In this document: positions 28,562 through 38,563 of the stretch, piece by piece | How the letters are laid out: the number at the start of each line of letters is the position of its first letter | How positions within the stretch are numbered: position 1 is the first letter of the stretch | From: Thiorhodovibrio winogradskyi | GTDB lineage: Bacteria; Pseudomonadota; Gammaproteobacteria; Chromatiales; Chromatiaceae | Reading direction: 5' to 3' | NCBI RefSeq assembly: GCF_036208045.1 | Contig: NZ_CP121472.1 | Location: forward strand, 1 to 64,000 | Length of the DNA: 64,000 nucleotides | The notes under the pieces: model-generated | The model's database searches: none | What the model saw: only the letters and a program-made list of their open reading frames with translations | Told to the model about the DNA's origin: nothing | Translations under genes and position numbers: made by a program

Positions 28562-31456
28562 CTAGGAGTCGATATCCGACTGGGCATCGTCCATTAGGCT
28601 GTGCCAGAGTTGCTCGACACGCTCGCGCTCGGTGAGAAGTTGGTCGTTGGCCACGCGCCCAGGTGCGTCTCTTAGGGCATTGCGATGATAGGCCGCGCGC
28701 AGGGACTTGTAGGCCGCCGTCAGCACCTCGGCGCTATCTCCGGGTAGCAGATCGAGCCGTTTGAGGCTTTCGAGCAGGCGGATATTATCGGTCCAGTCGG
28801 TCAGCTCGGGGTATTGCGCCGCCCAGCGCAGCACGGCGTATTGAACCATAAACTCGATGTCGGCAATACCGCCGCGACCCTGCTTGAGATCGAATTGCCG
28901 CGCGTTGCTCTTGTCGAGGTTGGCGCGCATTTTCGCGCGCATCTCGCGCACCTCGGCGCGCAGTTTCTCGGGGTCGCGTTCCAATTGCAGGATGGCGCGG
29001 CGGACTTCGGCGAAGCCTTGCCCCAACTTGGGGTCGCCGGCCACAGGACGAGCGCGCACCAGGGCTTGATGCTCCCAGGTCCAGGCCTCTTCGCGCTGGT
29101 AAGCGGCAAAGGAGTCGAGCGAGCGCGCGATCATGCCTTTCTGGCCATCGGGGCGCAGGCGCATGTCGATCTCATAGAGCACGCCGGAGTAAGTGGGCGT
29201 GGTCATGATATGAATGAGACGCTGGCCCAGGCGAATGTAGAATTGCGCGGCGGTGACCGGGCGCTCGCCCTCGGTGGCATCCATGGCGCCCTCGCCGTCG
29301 TACAGGAACACCAGGTCAAGGTCGGAGTGGTAGCCCAGCTCAATGCCGCCGAGCTTGCCGTAGCCCAGCACCAGAAAGCCATTGTGCTGCCGGTCGCGCC
29401 CGGCCGGGACGCCATGGCGGGGGCTGAGGCCATCCCAGGCTAGATTTAGGCTGCGCGCGACCGCGGCCTCGGCGATCTCGCTCAGGTAGTCGCTGACCAC
29501 CATCAGCGGGATGGCGCCGGTGATGTCGGCGGCGGCCACTCGCAGTTGATTGCCCTGGGCGAACTGACGCAGGCGCTCCATGGGTTGTTCGAGGTCGTCG
29601 CTTGCGAGTGGACCGAGCAGGGAGTCCAATTCGGCGTCGAGGTCGGCGCGATGCAGAGGCGCGAACAGCCGGCGGGCGTCGAGCAGTTCATCAAGCAGCA
29701 GGGGCGCGCGCGCGGTGCGTTCGCTGAACCAGGGGCTCATGGCGCACAGACGTACCAGCATATCGAGCGCATCGGGCCGCTCGACCAGCAGCGACAGATA
29801 GGCGGTACGCCCAAGAATGGCATCGAGCACATGGAGTACCCGCTTGAGGGTCAGATCAGGCGAGACCTCGGCATCGGTGGCGCTGGCCTCGCAACGGGCG
29901 ATCTGCTCGAGCAGGCATGGCATCAGGGATTTCAGGCGCTGTAGCGCGGTTTGCCCGAGACCCTTGCGTTGCGCGCTCTGACGAAATTGCTCCAGGCGCT
30001 CCCAGGCGCTCTCGGGGTCGTGAAAACCGGCCTGGCGCAGCTGACCGATGGCCATGGCCTCCTCGGGCGGATCAGTCCATAGCCGGCTCAGCCCGGCCTC
30101 GTCGGCGGGCGCCGCGCTGGCGGGATCGGCAAACACCTGGTCGAAGTGCTGTTGCACCAGGCTGCGATGATGACCGAGCCGCGCGAGAAAGCTTGGCCAG
30201 TCGGCAAAGTCGAGTGAGCGGGCGAGACGCTCGCGCTCGGCTTCGCGCGTTGGCAGGCTGTGGGTTTGGCGGTCGGCCCAGGCTTGCAGGCGATTCTCGG
30301 TCAGGCGCAGAAAGTGATAAGCCTCGCTCAGATCCGCCACGACCTCGGGTGCGAGCAGGCCCTTTTCGCGCAGGTATCGCAGTACCTGCAAAATGGGGCG
30401 CACCTGCAACTCGGGTTCGCGTCCGCCGCGAATCAGCTGGAAGGACTGGCCGATGAATTCGATCTCGCGAATACCGCCGGGGCCGAGCTTGATGTTGTCC
30501 GCCATGCCCTTGCGCCGCACCTCCTGATCAATCAGGCTCTTGAGATGGCGCAGGGAGTCGATGGCGCCAAAATCCAGGTAGCGCCGATAGACAAAGGGCC
30601 TGAGCATGTCCATCAGCCCGGCCCCGGCCTGGGGCGGCCCGGCGATTGGACGCGCCTTGATCATGGCGTAGCGTTCCCACTCGCGCGCGTGGGCCTCGTA
30701 ATAGGTCTCGAGCGCGTCGAAGTGCATGGCCAGCGGGCCGGCATCGCCGAAGGGGCGCAGGCGGGTATCCACCCGAAACACATAGCCCTCGGGCGTCTGC
30801 ATTTCCAGCAGCTTGACCAGGCGCTGGCACAGGCGGGTGAAAAATTGCTCGTTGGTCAGCGCGCGCGGGCCGCCTTGCACCTGGCCACGGCTTGGATAGG
30901 CAAAGATCAGGTCGATATCCGAGGACAGATTCAGCTCCTCGGCGCCGAGCTTGCCCATGGCCAGCACGACCAGGCGCTGCGGGCTGCCATCCTCGCCCAT
31001 GGGTTCGCCTAGCTCGGCATGCAGCCAGGGCTCAAGCAGAGCCAGGGACTCGCGCACACAGACATCGCCCAAGGCGCTCAAGTCCGCCAGGGTTTCCTCC
31101 AGGCTGGCCCAGTCGGCCAGGTCACGCCAGATGATGCGCAGCATCTGGGCGCGACGGAAGTGACGCAGCGCGCTGGTCAAGGCGGCTTCGTCGTTCACGT
31201 CAGCCAGCGCCTGGCGCAATGCGGCGGTCATGGTCGCGGCGCCATCGGCGCGCTTGAGATCGCCGCTGGCGAGCAGGCCGGCAAAGATGCGCGGATGGCG
31301 CGCGGCGCTTAGGGCGACATACTCGCTGCCGGCCCAGACCCGCTCGCGCGCGCGGCGGAACTCGGCGTCCTGCGGTAACTGGATGCCGGCCTCGGCCGCC
31401 CAGGCGAGCCAGTCCTGCCAATGGTTGTCGTTGGGACTTGGGGTGGAGTGATGCAT
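28562..31456 (-). CDS. glnE: Glutamine synthetase adenylyltransferase/adenylyl-removing enzyme
   Basis: GlnE adds or removes AMP on glutamine synthetase in response to PII and glutamine, controlling ammonium assimilation. The 964-residue protein has the two nucleotidyltransferase domains of the family, with SSDIDLIFAY in the N-terminal (deadenylylating) half and GYHSDLDLVFLYD in the C-terminal (adenylylating) half, plus the linker PLMVVSDYLSEIAE and the C-terminal GRGGIADIEFMVQ. Length is close to E. coli GlnE (946). It starts 17 bp after the symporter gene. DraT encoded at the other end of the window would respond to the same nitrogen status. Confidence 0.96.
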   Translation of the reverse strand: MHHSTPSPNDNHWQDWLAWAAEAGIQLPQDAEFRRARERVWAGSEYVALSAARHPRIFAGLLASGDLKRADGAATMTAALRQALADVNDEAALTSALRHFRRAQMLRIIWRDLADWASLEETLADLSALGDVCVRESLALLEPWLHAELGEPMGEDGSPQRLVVLAMGKLGAEELNLSSDIDLIFAYPSRGQVQGGPRALTNEQFFTRLCQRLVKLLEMQTPEGYVFRVDTRLRPFGDAGPLAMHFDALETYYEAHAREWERYAMIKARPIAGPPQAGAGLMDMLRPFVYRRYLDFGAIDSLRHLKSLIDQEVRRKGMADNIKLGPGGIREIEFIGQSFQLIRGGREPELQVRPILQVLRYLREKGLLAPEVVADLSEAYHFLRLTENRLQAWADRQTHSLPTREAERERLARSLDFADWPSFLARLGHHRSLVQQHFDQVFADPASAAPADEAGLSRLWTDPPEEAMAIGQLRQAGFHDPESAWERLEQFRQSAQRKGLGQTALQRLKSLMPCLLEQIARCEASATDAEVSPDLTLKRVLHVLDAILGRTAYLSLLVERPDALDMLVRLCAMSPWFSERTARAPLLLDELLDARRLFAPLHRADLDAELDSLLGPLASDDLEQPMERLRQFAQGNQLRVAAADITGAIPLMVVSDYLSEIAEAAVARSLNLAWDGLSPRHGVPAGRDRQHNGFLVLGYGKLGGIELGYHSDLDLVFLYDGEGAMDATEGERPVTAAQFYIRLGQRLIHIMTTPTYSGVLYEIDMRLRPDGQKGMIARSLDSFAAYQREEAWTWEHQALVRARPVAGDPKLGQGFAEVRRAILQLERDPEKLRAEVREMRAKMRANLDKSNARQFDLKQGRGGIADIEFMVQYAVLRWAAQYPELTDWTDNIRLLESLKRLDLLPGDSAEVLTAAYKSLRAAYHRNALRDAPGRVANDQLLTERERVEQLWHSLMDDAQSDIDS

Positions 31457-31473
31457 GGCGATGGCCTATTGCG

Positions 31474-32991
31474 TCAACGATTGGCCATCTCGGGCGCATC
31501 GCCGGCGCCGCGAAAGCGGGCGAAGCGCGCAAGAATCGCGGGCGGGGTCGGTGCGCTCAAGCGACTACCGATCACAATCGCCAGGGTCGCGGCGAGGATA
31601 CCGGGGACGATCTCATAGAGTTCAAACAAACCGCCCCCGAGGGCTTTCCAGACCACCACGGTGAACCCGCCCGCGATAATCCCGGCCAGGGCGCCGATGC
31701 GCGTCATGCCGCGCCAGTAGAGCGAGAGCACCAGCACCGGGCCGAAGGCGGCGCCGAAGCCGGCCCAGGCGTAGGCGACCAGGCCAAGCACTGTGTTGTC
31801 GGGTTCCAGCGCCAGCAACAGCGCGATCACGGCGAGCAGCACCACGGCAAGGCGTCCAATCAGGACAATCTCCTTCGAACTGGCTTGGCGGCGAAACAGC
31901 TGGCGATAAAGGTCTTCGGTCAGGGCCGAGGAGGACACCAGCAACTGCGAGTCCGCCGTGCTCATGATGGCCGCCAGAATAGCCGCCAGTAGCACACCGG
32001 CGATAAGCGGATGGAAGAGTGCCTCGACCAGCACCATGAAGATGGTCTCGGCATCGGCCAGCTCGCCGCCCAGATGGCCGTCCACCCAGACCAGGCCTGC
32101 CAGCCCGACCAACACGGCACCGGCCAGGCTAAGCGCGGTCCAGATCACAGCGATGCGCCGCGCCGCTGGCACTGCCTGCTGATCGCGAATGCCGGCAAAA
32201 CGCGCCAGTATGTGCGGTTGGCCAAAATACCCCAGCCCCCAGGCCGCGAGCGACACAATGGCGATGAGACCAAGCGGCTCGCCTTCATCGTTGCTCCAGA
32301 GCGACATCAGCCTGGGATGATCAGCGTTCAGACTGGCTTGCATGGCGAAAAAGCCGCCATCGGCCTGCATGGCGATGACGGGCACCAGCAGCAGGGCGGC
32401 GAGCATGAGCAGACCCTGCACCAGGTCGGTCCAGGACACCGCCAGGAAGCCACCGGTGAGGGTATAGGACATAATGACCAGGGCGCCGATGGTGGTGGCG
32501 AGGCGCGCGTCCAGCCCGAACAGCGTCTCGAACAGTTTGCCGCCAGCGACCAGGCCGGAGCTGGTATAAAACAGAAAAAACAGCAAAATAAAGAGCGCGG
32601 CGATGGCCTGCAAGGCATGATTTGGGTCGCCAAAGCGATTGGCCAGGTACTCAGGGATGGTCAGGGCATCATTGGCCTCGGCGGTGAACTGCCGCAAGGG
32701 TTGCGCGACAATGCGCCAGTTAAGATAGGTACCGAGCAGCAGCCCGCCAGCCAGCCACAGGGATTGCAGGCCGGAGGTGAAGGCAAAGCCTGGTAGGCCG
32801 AGCAGTAGCCAGCCGCTCATGTCCGAGGCCCCGGCCGAGAGTGCCGCCGGCCAAGGCCCGAGACGGCGCCCGCCAAGAAAGTAATCGGCCGAGTCATGGG
32901 TCCGGCGCCAGGCCCAAAGCCCGATGCCAAGCATCACTAGCAAGTAGAGGAAAAAGGTCGCGGCGACGGACAATGAGATGGCATTTTGCAT
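31474..32991 (-). CDS. putP: Sodium/proline symporter-type transporter
   Basis: The 505-residue product belongs to the sodium:solute symporter family, PutP branch, which imports proline with Na+. About 13 membrane segments are visible. Diagnostic sequences are SADYFLGGRRLGPWPAALSA after the first helix, ASDMSGWLLLGLPG, GFLAVSWTDLVQG and STADSQLLVSSSALTEDLYR near the sodium site. The start at 32991 (MQNAISLSV) places the first membrane helix at the N-terminus as in the family; the frame is open to 33117 and no clear ribosome-binding site was seen for either. It is followed by glnE after 17 bp. Confidence 0.88.
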   Translation of the reverse strand: MQNAISLSVAATFFLYLLVMLGIGLWAWRRTHDSADYFLGGRRLGPWPAALSAGASDMSGWLLLGLPGFAFTSGLQSLWLAGGLLLGTYLNWRIVAQPLRQFTAEANDALTIPEYLANRFGDPNHALQAIAALFILLFFLFYTSSGLVAGGKLFETLFGLDARLATTIGALVIMSYTLTGGFLAVSWTDLVQGLLMLAALLLVPVIAMQADGGFFAMQASLNADHPRLMSLWSNDEGEPLGLIAIVSLAAWGLGYFGQPHILARFAGIRDQQAVPAARRIAVIWTALSLAGAVLVGLAGLVWVDGHLGGELADAETIFMVLVEALFHPLIAGVLLAAILAAIMSTADSQLLVSSSALTEDLYRQLFRRQASSKEIVLIGRLAVVLLAVIALLLALEPDNTVLGLVAYAWAGFGAAFGPVLVLSLYWRGMTRIGALAGIIAGGFTVVVWKALGGGLFELYEIVPGILAATLAIVIGSRLSAPTPPAILARFARFRGAGDAPEMANR

Positions 32992-33253
32992 GGAGAAATG
33001 GATGGTGCTTGTGCGGCTTGGTCGCGCGGCGGATTGGCACGGCCAGGTAGACCGAGCGGGAAGCATGCCCCGTTCGGCGCCTTTCTGGCAAGTCAGCCAA
33101 GGGTTCCGGGCGTGCAAAACAACTATGGCACGGCCATGAATAGGACACCATGAATAGGAAATGGAATAGCCAATCCATCAGCAGCCCATGCGACCCGAAG
33201 AGCAACATCCTGTTGGCGAGCAATATGGAGCATAGGTGGGCCAAGAGAAGCCG

Positions 33254-36200
33254 ATGACCGACAAGCCTTCCAATGGCATGGCGCAAACAATCGCCAGCGC
33301 CAAGAACTTTCGCCAGGAAGTGCTGAACCCGGCGGACGGGGTCTTTCTGTTCCATGCGCGCGCCATCGAGCGGTTGATTGAGGAGCAGCTTGGCGCCGCT
33401 CAGCATGGGGTGTCGATTCCCGAGCTGCCCTACTACCTGATGCGGCGCGAGGATTTTCTGTTCGGGCTCGAGACCGAGAATCCCGAGGCCCTGTCGGTGA
33501 TCGAGGGGCTGAAGCTGCCGCCCTATGTGGTGCTGCTGCCATCGCCGCGCGCCCAGGGTGCCGATGGCGCGGCGTTCAGCCGGCTGCGTCACGACTATTG
33601 GGCGCGCGCCTTCGAGGCCGAAGTCGCCCGGGCTTGGCAGATGGCGCGCGACCAAGCGGGTGACGATGAGGATTTTGGAGCCCGGGCGCTGCGCGACCTG
33701 GTGGGTGAACATGGCTTTGCTGAGTTGCGCGATGTTCTCGAACGCGACGGCTTGACCTTGCCCATCTGGGACGAGGCCCTGCTCTGTCGCAGCTTTGTCG
33801 CCCGGGTGGCGCGGCTGCGCTATTTCGCCCCCGGCGCGCGTGGGTTTTATTTTCCCGCCGTGCATGACTGGGCGCGCATCGACGCCTGGTTGCTGGCCAG
33901 CGGCCTTGAGTTGCCGCCACCGCTGCCCGCCCTGGCAGGAGCGGACCCCCTGCCCCCGCTGTTGCAAAAAACCCGGCCCGGTCCCGGCGAGTTGTCCCCC
34001 GAGCCGCTGCCGCTGCTGCCCGGTGGCCTGACGCGCGGCGCTCGCGACCCGGATTACCGGCCAGCCCAGCGGGCGGTGCGTGCGCTGGCCGCGCATGCGC
34101 CACCGACCGCTGCGGCGCGCCTCTCCGAACCCGAATTGATTGAGTCTTTCGATGCGCTGTTCGAGGTACGTTGTCTCGATGCGCTGCACGAGGCCTCGCG
34201 GCTGAAACCCAAACGGGATGTCATGGCGCGCCTGTGGGACAGTCTGAGCGCGCGCCTAAGCCGCCTGTTCGGGCGACTGCTGTTCGCTCCCAGTTTCGAG
34301 CGGCTACAGAATCGCCCGCGCCGTTCGCCCTCGGGTGCCTGGCTCGGCGCCGGACTGAGGTTGTTCCGCCATGCCGTGGCGGCGGCCAATCGCAGCGAGA
34401 TGCGCGGACGCTTCGCCACCGCGCTGGTGCATCTGGCCGATGCCCGGCGGCTGCTGCTTCGCCTGATGCAGTTTTGCGGTGGGTCCGCTGGGAATCTGTG
34501 TCAGCGATTGGCCGTGCTCGAGGCCGACTGCGAACAAAGCCTGGCCGCGGAACTAGCGGCAAGAGTGGGCCTGCGTCCAGCGGCAGCCAGGCAGCTTGAC
34601 GCTCTGGTGGAGCGCCTGGCGGCCGAGGACCGTGGCGCCAGCGCCTCGCCAGTCGCGCGCGCCTTGTTAAGCCAGCTGGAGAAAGTCCTGTGTGAAACAC
34701 GTGACGACTACTATCGTCTGCGCCTTTGGGGTTGGCTGGTCAGCTTCGGGCGTATCCGCCTGCGCGAGATATTGCCCTTTCAGGCACACTTGCATTGTTT
34801 GCGGTCGTTACAAATCGCGCGCGCGCGCCTGGATGACCTCGACTGGCCGCTGCATGAACTCGAGCGCTTTGGAAGTCTGCTCGAGCAGATGCACGAGTCC
34901 TTTAGTCAGCGACTCGAAGCCCAACTGACGCCACGGCTGACCCAGGCGCTGCGCGAGGCGGACTTTGTGCCGCGCAACCACCGCGAGCGCGTGGCCGAGC
35001 ACAAAATGCGCGGCGAATTGCTGGATGTGATCAAACGGCGCCGGCACCTGAAGTTTACCGATGTACGCGACATCGTGGCGCGCAACGTGCTTCGCCTGCC
35101 AGACCCAAGTTTCGAGGAATTCTTCCGCGGTGATCGCCTGCGCCGCTTTGATCGTACCGCCGCGCGCGCCCTGCCCGGGGTTTATCGTCCGGGTGAGTTG
35201 TACATCAAAGGGTTGCAGCAACTCTCCGCGCCCCTGTTCGGCACCCGCTCGGGGCGCACCCTTCTGCGTCATCTGGTGGTGCCCTTCGGCGCCACCTACC
35301 TGGCGCTCAAGAGTGTCGACCTGCTGCTACATCTGCTGCCGGACGTCGAACCTGGCCTGCATTTCGCCACCGCGCTCACGGTCACCGCCGGCGGCACTCT
35401 GACCAATCTGGTGCTCTACACCGACATCGGCCGCCATGTGCTTCTGGCCATCTGGCACGGCAGCCGTACCTTGTTTGATCTGCTGCTGATTCAGGCGCCC
35501 CGGCGGCTCCTGCAATGGCCGCCGCTGGCCGAGATGCTTGGCACCGGTCTATTCCGCGGCATGGCGCGCAATCTGATCCAGCCCATGTTGTTTGGCATTC
35601 TGCCGCTCACGCCCATCATCGCGCTGGCCGTGCTGGTGGAGGAAATTCCCATCGAGCCTGGCTTCTGGCTGCTTGGGCTGGCCTTCGCGCTCGGTACCCT
35701 GGCGCGCAACACCCCGGCTGGGCGCCGTTTCATCGACAATTTGGTGACCTACCTGGTCCAGATGCAAAGGCGCATCAACCAGACCTTGGTGCTGGGGCTG
35801 ATCCAGCAACTGCAGTATTCCTTCAAGGAAGCCACGCGACGCATCGCCCAGGCCCTGCACCGGGTGGAAGAGGGGCTGATGCACCATCTGCACGAACCCA
35901 TCGGCGGCTTCCTGATCAAGGCCCTGGCCGCTCCCCTGTGGACCTTGGCCGAGTCACTGCTGCAGTTTTATATCACGGTGCTGGTGGAGCCTCAGGTCAA
36001 CCCGGTTAAGCACTTTCCCATTGTCACGATCGGGCACAAGCTGATGCTGCCTTTTCTCCCCGCCACCACCGGCTTCATGCTCGAGCTGACAGGCTCGGTC
36101 CTGCCTGGTGTCATCGCCATTCCACTGGTCACCCTGACCATTGTGCTGCTGCCGGGGCTTTTTGGTTTCGTGGTTTGGGAGCTCAAGGAAAATTGGAAAC

Positions 36201-36841
36201 TCTATCAGGCCAATCATGGTGTCGCCCTGCGCGGGGCCGACGCGCCGCATATCGAACAGACGCTTGAGCCAGCGGTGATTGGCAGTCACGGCGAGACCAT
36301 GCGCGGGATTTTGTATCGTGGCTTTCACAGCGGCGCGCTGCCGAAAGCCTATGACCGGGTGCGTCAGGCAATTGAAAAGCAATTGCGTGATCAGGCGCTT
36401 TATCCGCGACGAGTGCGTGCCTGCGAACGACGCCTGCGCACTATCGAGCAGGCCATCGGTGTTTTTGTTGAACGCGAACTCTCGTTCGCCTTGCGCGAAC
36501 GCTGCCGCACCCCGGGCTGCGTGCTGAGTCGGGTCGAACCCCGGATGTTAGAACTCGCGACCAATCTGATCGAAATCAGATTGGCGCTCCATGTCCGTCC
36601 AAGTCATGGTCGCCAGGCGCGGCCGCAAGGGGCTGATGAGGAGCCCAATCCGGTGGAAATCGCCCTGGACATCTCGCGCCAGCGCGAAGGCATTCTGATG
36701 CGACTGCGCCTCGAGGGCGACACCGGGCTCATCGGCCCGCGCTGTTGGGAAATGATCTTCGAGGATCTGCGTGTCTTTGCCGGGCGCGCCGATGCGCGTT
36801 TGCAGATCGATTGGAGCCCCTTGGACGAGCGCCTCAGGTGA
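33254..36841 (+). CDS. Large membrane protein of unknown function
   Basis: I do not recognise this 1,195-residue protein. It has a soluble N-terminal region of about 680 residues rich in Arg, Leu and Glu, with predicted helices (RLIEEQLGA, LRRFDRTAARALPGVYRPGE). A central region (about 680-980) has seven or eight hydrophobic segments such as GGTLTNLVLYTDIG, LIQPMLFGILPLTPIIALAV and ALVTLTIVLLPGLFGFVVWE-like helices, and a soluble C-terminal region of about 200 residues follows. No signal peptide or catalytic motif is evident. The ATG at 33254 follows GAGAAG; an in-frame GTG lies at 33236. It is a single plus-strand gene flanked by minus-strand operons, and its end overlaps the convergent PAP2 gene by 8 bp. 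Intact over 3.6 kb, so it must be expressed and selected. Confidence 0.85.
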   Translation: MTDKPSNGMAQTIASAKNFRQEVLNPADGVFLFHARAIERLIEEQLGAAQHGVSIPELPYYLMRREDFLFGLETENPEALSVIEGLKLPPYVVLLPSPRAQGADGAAFSRLRHDYWARAFEAEVARAWQMARDQAGDDEDFGARALRDLVGEHGFAELRDVLERDGLTLPIWDEALLCRSFVARVARLRYFAPGARGFYFPAVHDWARIDAWLLASGLELPPPLPALAGADPLPPLLQKTRPGPGELSPEPLPLLPGGLTRGARDPDYRPAQRAVRALAAHAPPTAAARLSEPELIESFDALFEVRCLDALHEASRLKPKRDVMARLWDSLSARLSRLFGRLLFAPSFERLQNRPRRSPSGAWLGAGLRLFRHAVAAANRSEMRGRFATALVHLADARRLLLRLMQFCGGSAGNLCQRLAVLEADCEQSLAAELAARVGLRPAAARQLDALVERLAAEDRGASASPVARALLSQLEKVLCETRDDYYRLRLWGWLVSFGRIRLREILPFQAHLHCLRSLQIARARLDDLDWPLHELERFGSLLEQMHESFSQRLEAQLTPRLTQALREADFVPRNHRERVAEHKMRGELLDVIKRRRHLKFTDVRDIVARNVLRLPDPSFEEFFRGDRLRRFDRTAARALPGVYRPGELYIKGLQQLSAPLFGTRSGRTLLRHLVVPFGATYLALKSVDLLLHLLPDVEPGLHFATALTVTAGGTLTNLVLYTDIGRHVLLAIWHGSRTLFDLLLIQAPRRLLQWPPLAEMLGTGLFRGMARNLIQPMLFGILPLTPIIALAVLVEEIPIEPGFWLLGLAFALGTLARNTPAGRRFIDNLVTYLVQMQRRINQTLVLGLIQQLQYSFKEATRRIAQALHRVEEGLMHHLHEPIGGFLIKALAAPLWTLAESLLQFYITVLVEPQVNPVKHFPIVTIGHKLMLPFLPATTGFMLELTGSVLPGVIAIPLVTLTIVLLPGLFGFVVWELKENWKLYQANHGVALRGADAPHIEQTLEPAVIGSHGETMRGILYRGFHSGALPKAYDRVRQAIEKQLRDQALYPRRVRACERRLRTIEQAIGVFVERELSFALRERCRTPGCVLSRVEPRMLELATNLIEIRLALHVRPSHGRQARPQGADEEPNPVEIALDISRQREGILMRLRLEGDTGLIGPRCWEMIFEDLRVFAGRADARLQIDWSPLDERLR

Positions 36842-37364
36842 AGAGCTTCAGGCTCCCATAGCCAAGGCCGAGCCCGAGGCCGGAGGCGACGATGACATCG
36901 CTTGGATAATGCAGGCCAAGGACGACGCGCGAGGCGGCAATGAGCAGGGTGAATGGGACCAGCAGCCAGGCCAGATGAGGGTAGTGGAAAAGTGCCACGG
37001 TCGAGAAGGCTACCGCATGCAGGGTATGGCCCGAGGGAAAGCTGTAGCGATCCAGGGGGGCAACCACGGCATGGATGCCAATGCCGGCATTGCATGGGCG
37101 CTCGCGCTTGGTTCCGTGTTTGAGTGACTTGTACAGCGCTAGGCCAACCACGCTGGTCGCCAGCATGTGCAGGCCCGCGCGTGTTCCATCAAGGCCGTCG
37201 AACAGCACGAAGAAGGCGATCAGGGCGTACCAGAAGATCCCGTCGCCAAGCCGGCTGATGATGGCAAAACCGCGTTGCATCAACCAATACTGGCTGGAGC
37301 GCCGGTGCCAGTTCTGGCACCAGAAGGCGTCGAACTTAGTCAGACGTTGCCACAAGGCGCGCAT
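36834..37364 (-). CDS. PAP2-family lipid phosphatase
   Basis: The 176-residue membrane protein has all three PAP2 phosphatase motifs: KHGTKRERP (KX6RP), PSGH, and SRVVLGLHYPSD (SRX5HX3D), with five or six hydrophobic helices. Such enzymes remove phosphate from phosphatidic acid, undecaprenyl diphosphate or similar lipids. The ATG at 37364 is chosen because GGAG lies 7 bases upstream; the frame extends to 37424. The start lies inside the 3' end of the glycosyltransferase gene (29-bp overlap), which implies translational coupling in the lipid cluster. Diacylglycerol made from phosphatidic acid could feed the neighbouring glycosyltransferase. Confidence 0.9.
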   Translation of the reverse strand: MRALWQRLTKFDAFWCQNWHRRSSQYWLMQRGFAIISRLGDGIFWYALIAFFVLFDGLDGTRAGLHMLATSVVGLALYKSLKHGTKRERPCNAGIGIHAVVAPLDRYSFPSGHTLHAVAFSTVALFHYPHLAWLLVPFTLLIAASRVVLGLHYPSDVIVASGLGLGLGYGSLKLFT

Positions 37365-38556
37365 CGGTTTTCTCCGCGGTCGCTTTCTGCTCCACCAAAG
37401 CAAGAATGTCCTGCTCCAGATCACTGATCACATGGCCCCAGTCCATGGCGGCGGCGCTGCGTCGGGCGGCTTGCCCAAGTTCACGCAGTCGCGGCGGGTT
37501 TCGGGCCAGATCAACGGCTTGTTCAATAAAAGCATCCCGGTCACCTTGGGTCACGGCAATGCCATTTTGGCCTGAGCGAAGATGCTGTCCGGCCGCGGCA
37601 TAGTTGAAAGCGATCACCGGCAATCCGCTGGCCATGGCCTCCGGCACCACGTTGCCAAAGGTTTCGGTCAAGCTCGGGAACAGAAACAAATCCGCCGAGG
37701 CATAGTGCGTGGCCAATGCCGGACCCACGCGGGCGCCGGTAAAAACATAATCCGGATGCTTGCGGGTGAGACGTTCGCGCTCGGGACCATCGCCCACCAG
37801 AATGAATTTGCAGTCGCGATTGGTCGCGGCAATGGCCGCGAAGGCCGCGAAAGCCAGGTCGATATTCTTCTCCGCCGCTAGGCGCCCAACATAGAGCACC
37901 GCGATGCTCCGCTCGCCGCAGCCCCAGGCTTGGCGCAGCGCGTGGCAGCGGCGCTCGGGGGAGAAGAGTTCGGTATCCACCCCGCGGCTGAATACCCGCA
38001 GATTCTTGAACCCTGCTCGTGCGAGTTCCGCTTTCAGTGCCGCGGTTGGCACCATGGTCGCGTCGGCTCGATTATGGAAGCGACGCAGCGACTTGACAAT
38101 GGGCCGCATTAGCAGTCCAAGCCCATAGTAGCGGCTGTATTGATGAAACTGGGTATGAAAACCAGTGAGCGCCGGAAGACCAAGCCTGCGGGCGCTGTTT
38201 AGCGCCGCCCGCCCAAGCGGACCCTGGGTGGCGATATAGACTGCCTGTGGGTTCCACTGCTGCCAGTGCGACAGCAGTCGTCCGCCTACCGGCAGGCCAA
38301 AGCGCAGGCCCTGGTACCCTGGGATGGGCAGGCCGGGCACCAAATACTCCGCTGTGCCGGCGCGCGGGTGGGATTGAGGCCGCGACAATCCAAGGGGTTC
38401 CCCCGACTGGCGCGGGCGTACCAGGAGGATCTGGTGGCCCAGCCGCTCGAGCCCGGTGACGAGCTGATACATGGTGTTGGCCACACCGTTAATTTCTGGT
38501 GGGTAGGTCTCGGTCACCACGACCAGCCGGCAGGAATGCTTGCGGCTTGCTGTCAT
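37336..38556 (-). CDS. Glycosyltransferase family 4, probable lipid glycosyltransferase
   Basis: The 406-residue protein has two Rossmann domains: the N-terminal part RLVVVTETYPPEINGVANT and the donor-binding part VGRLAAEKN with the E-X7-E motif ETFGNVVPE in PSLTETFGN. It resembles GT4 enzymes acting on mannosyl lipids and diacylglycerol (MgtA/SqdX type). The start ATG 38556 fits the family start; upstream codons (to 38820) overlap the acyltransferase and do not. It follows the OlsA-like gene by 7 bp and precedes the PAP2 gene, so a role in making a glycolipid from diacylglycerol is plausible but inferred. Confidence 0.85.
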   Translation of the reverse strand: MTASRKHSCRLVVVTETYPPEINGVANTMYQLVTGLERLGHQILLVRPRQSGEPLGLSRPQSHPRAGTAEYLVPGLPIPGYQGLRFGLPVGGRLLSHWQQWNPQAVYIATQGPLGRAALNSARRLGLPALTGFHTQFHQYSRYYGLGLLMRPIVKSLRRFHNRADATMVPTAALKAELARAGFKNLRVFSRGVDTELFSPERRCHALRQAWGCGERSIAVLYVGRLAAEKNIDLAFAAFAAIAATNRDCKFILVGDGPERERLTRKHPDYVFTGARVGPALATHYASADLFLFPSLTETFGNVVPEAMASGLPVIAFNYAAAGQHLRSGQNGIAVTQGDRDAFIEQAVDLARNPPRLRELGQAARRSAAAMDWGHVISDLEQDILALVEQKATAEKTDARLVATSD

Positions 38557-38563
38557 CAGTGGC

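Noticed and set aside
32011-32796. 261-codon plus-strand open frame opposite the symporter gene
   Set aside because: Antisense to a well-conserved transporter; no recognisable motif.
32894-34189. 431-codon minus-strand open frame opposite the large membrane protein and the symporter start
   Set aside because: Composition of a shadow frame (Gln/Arg/Gly-rich), and it overlaps two genes with clear coding character.
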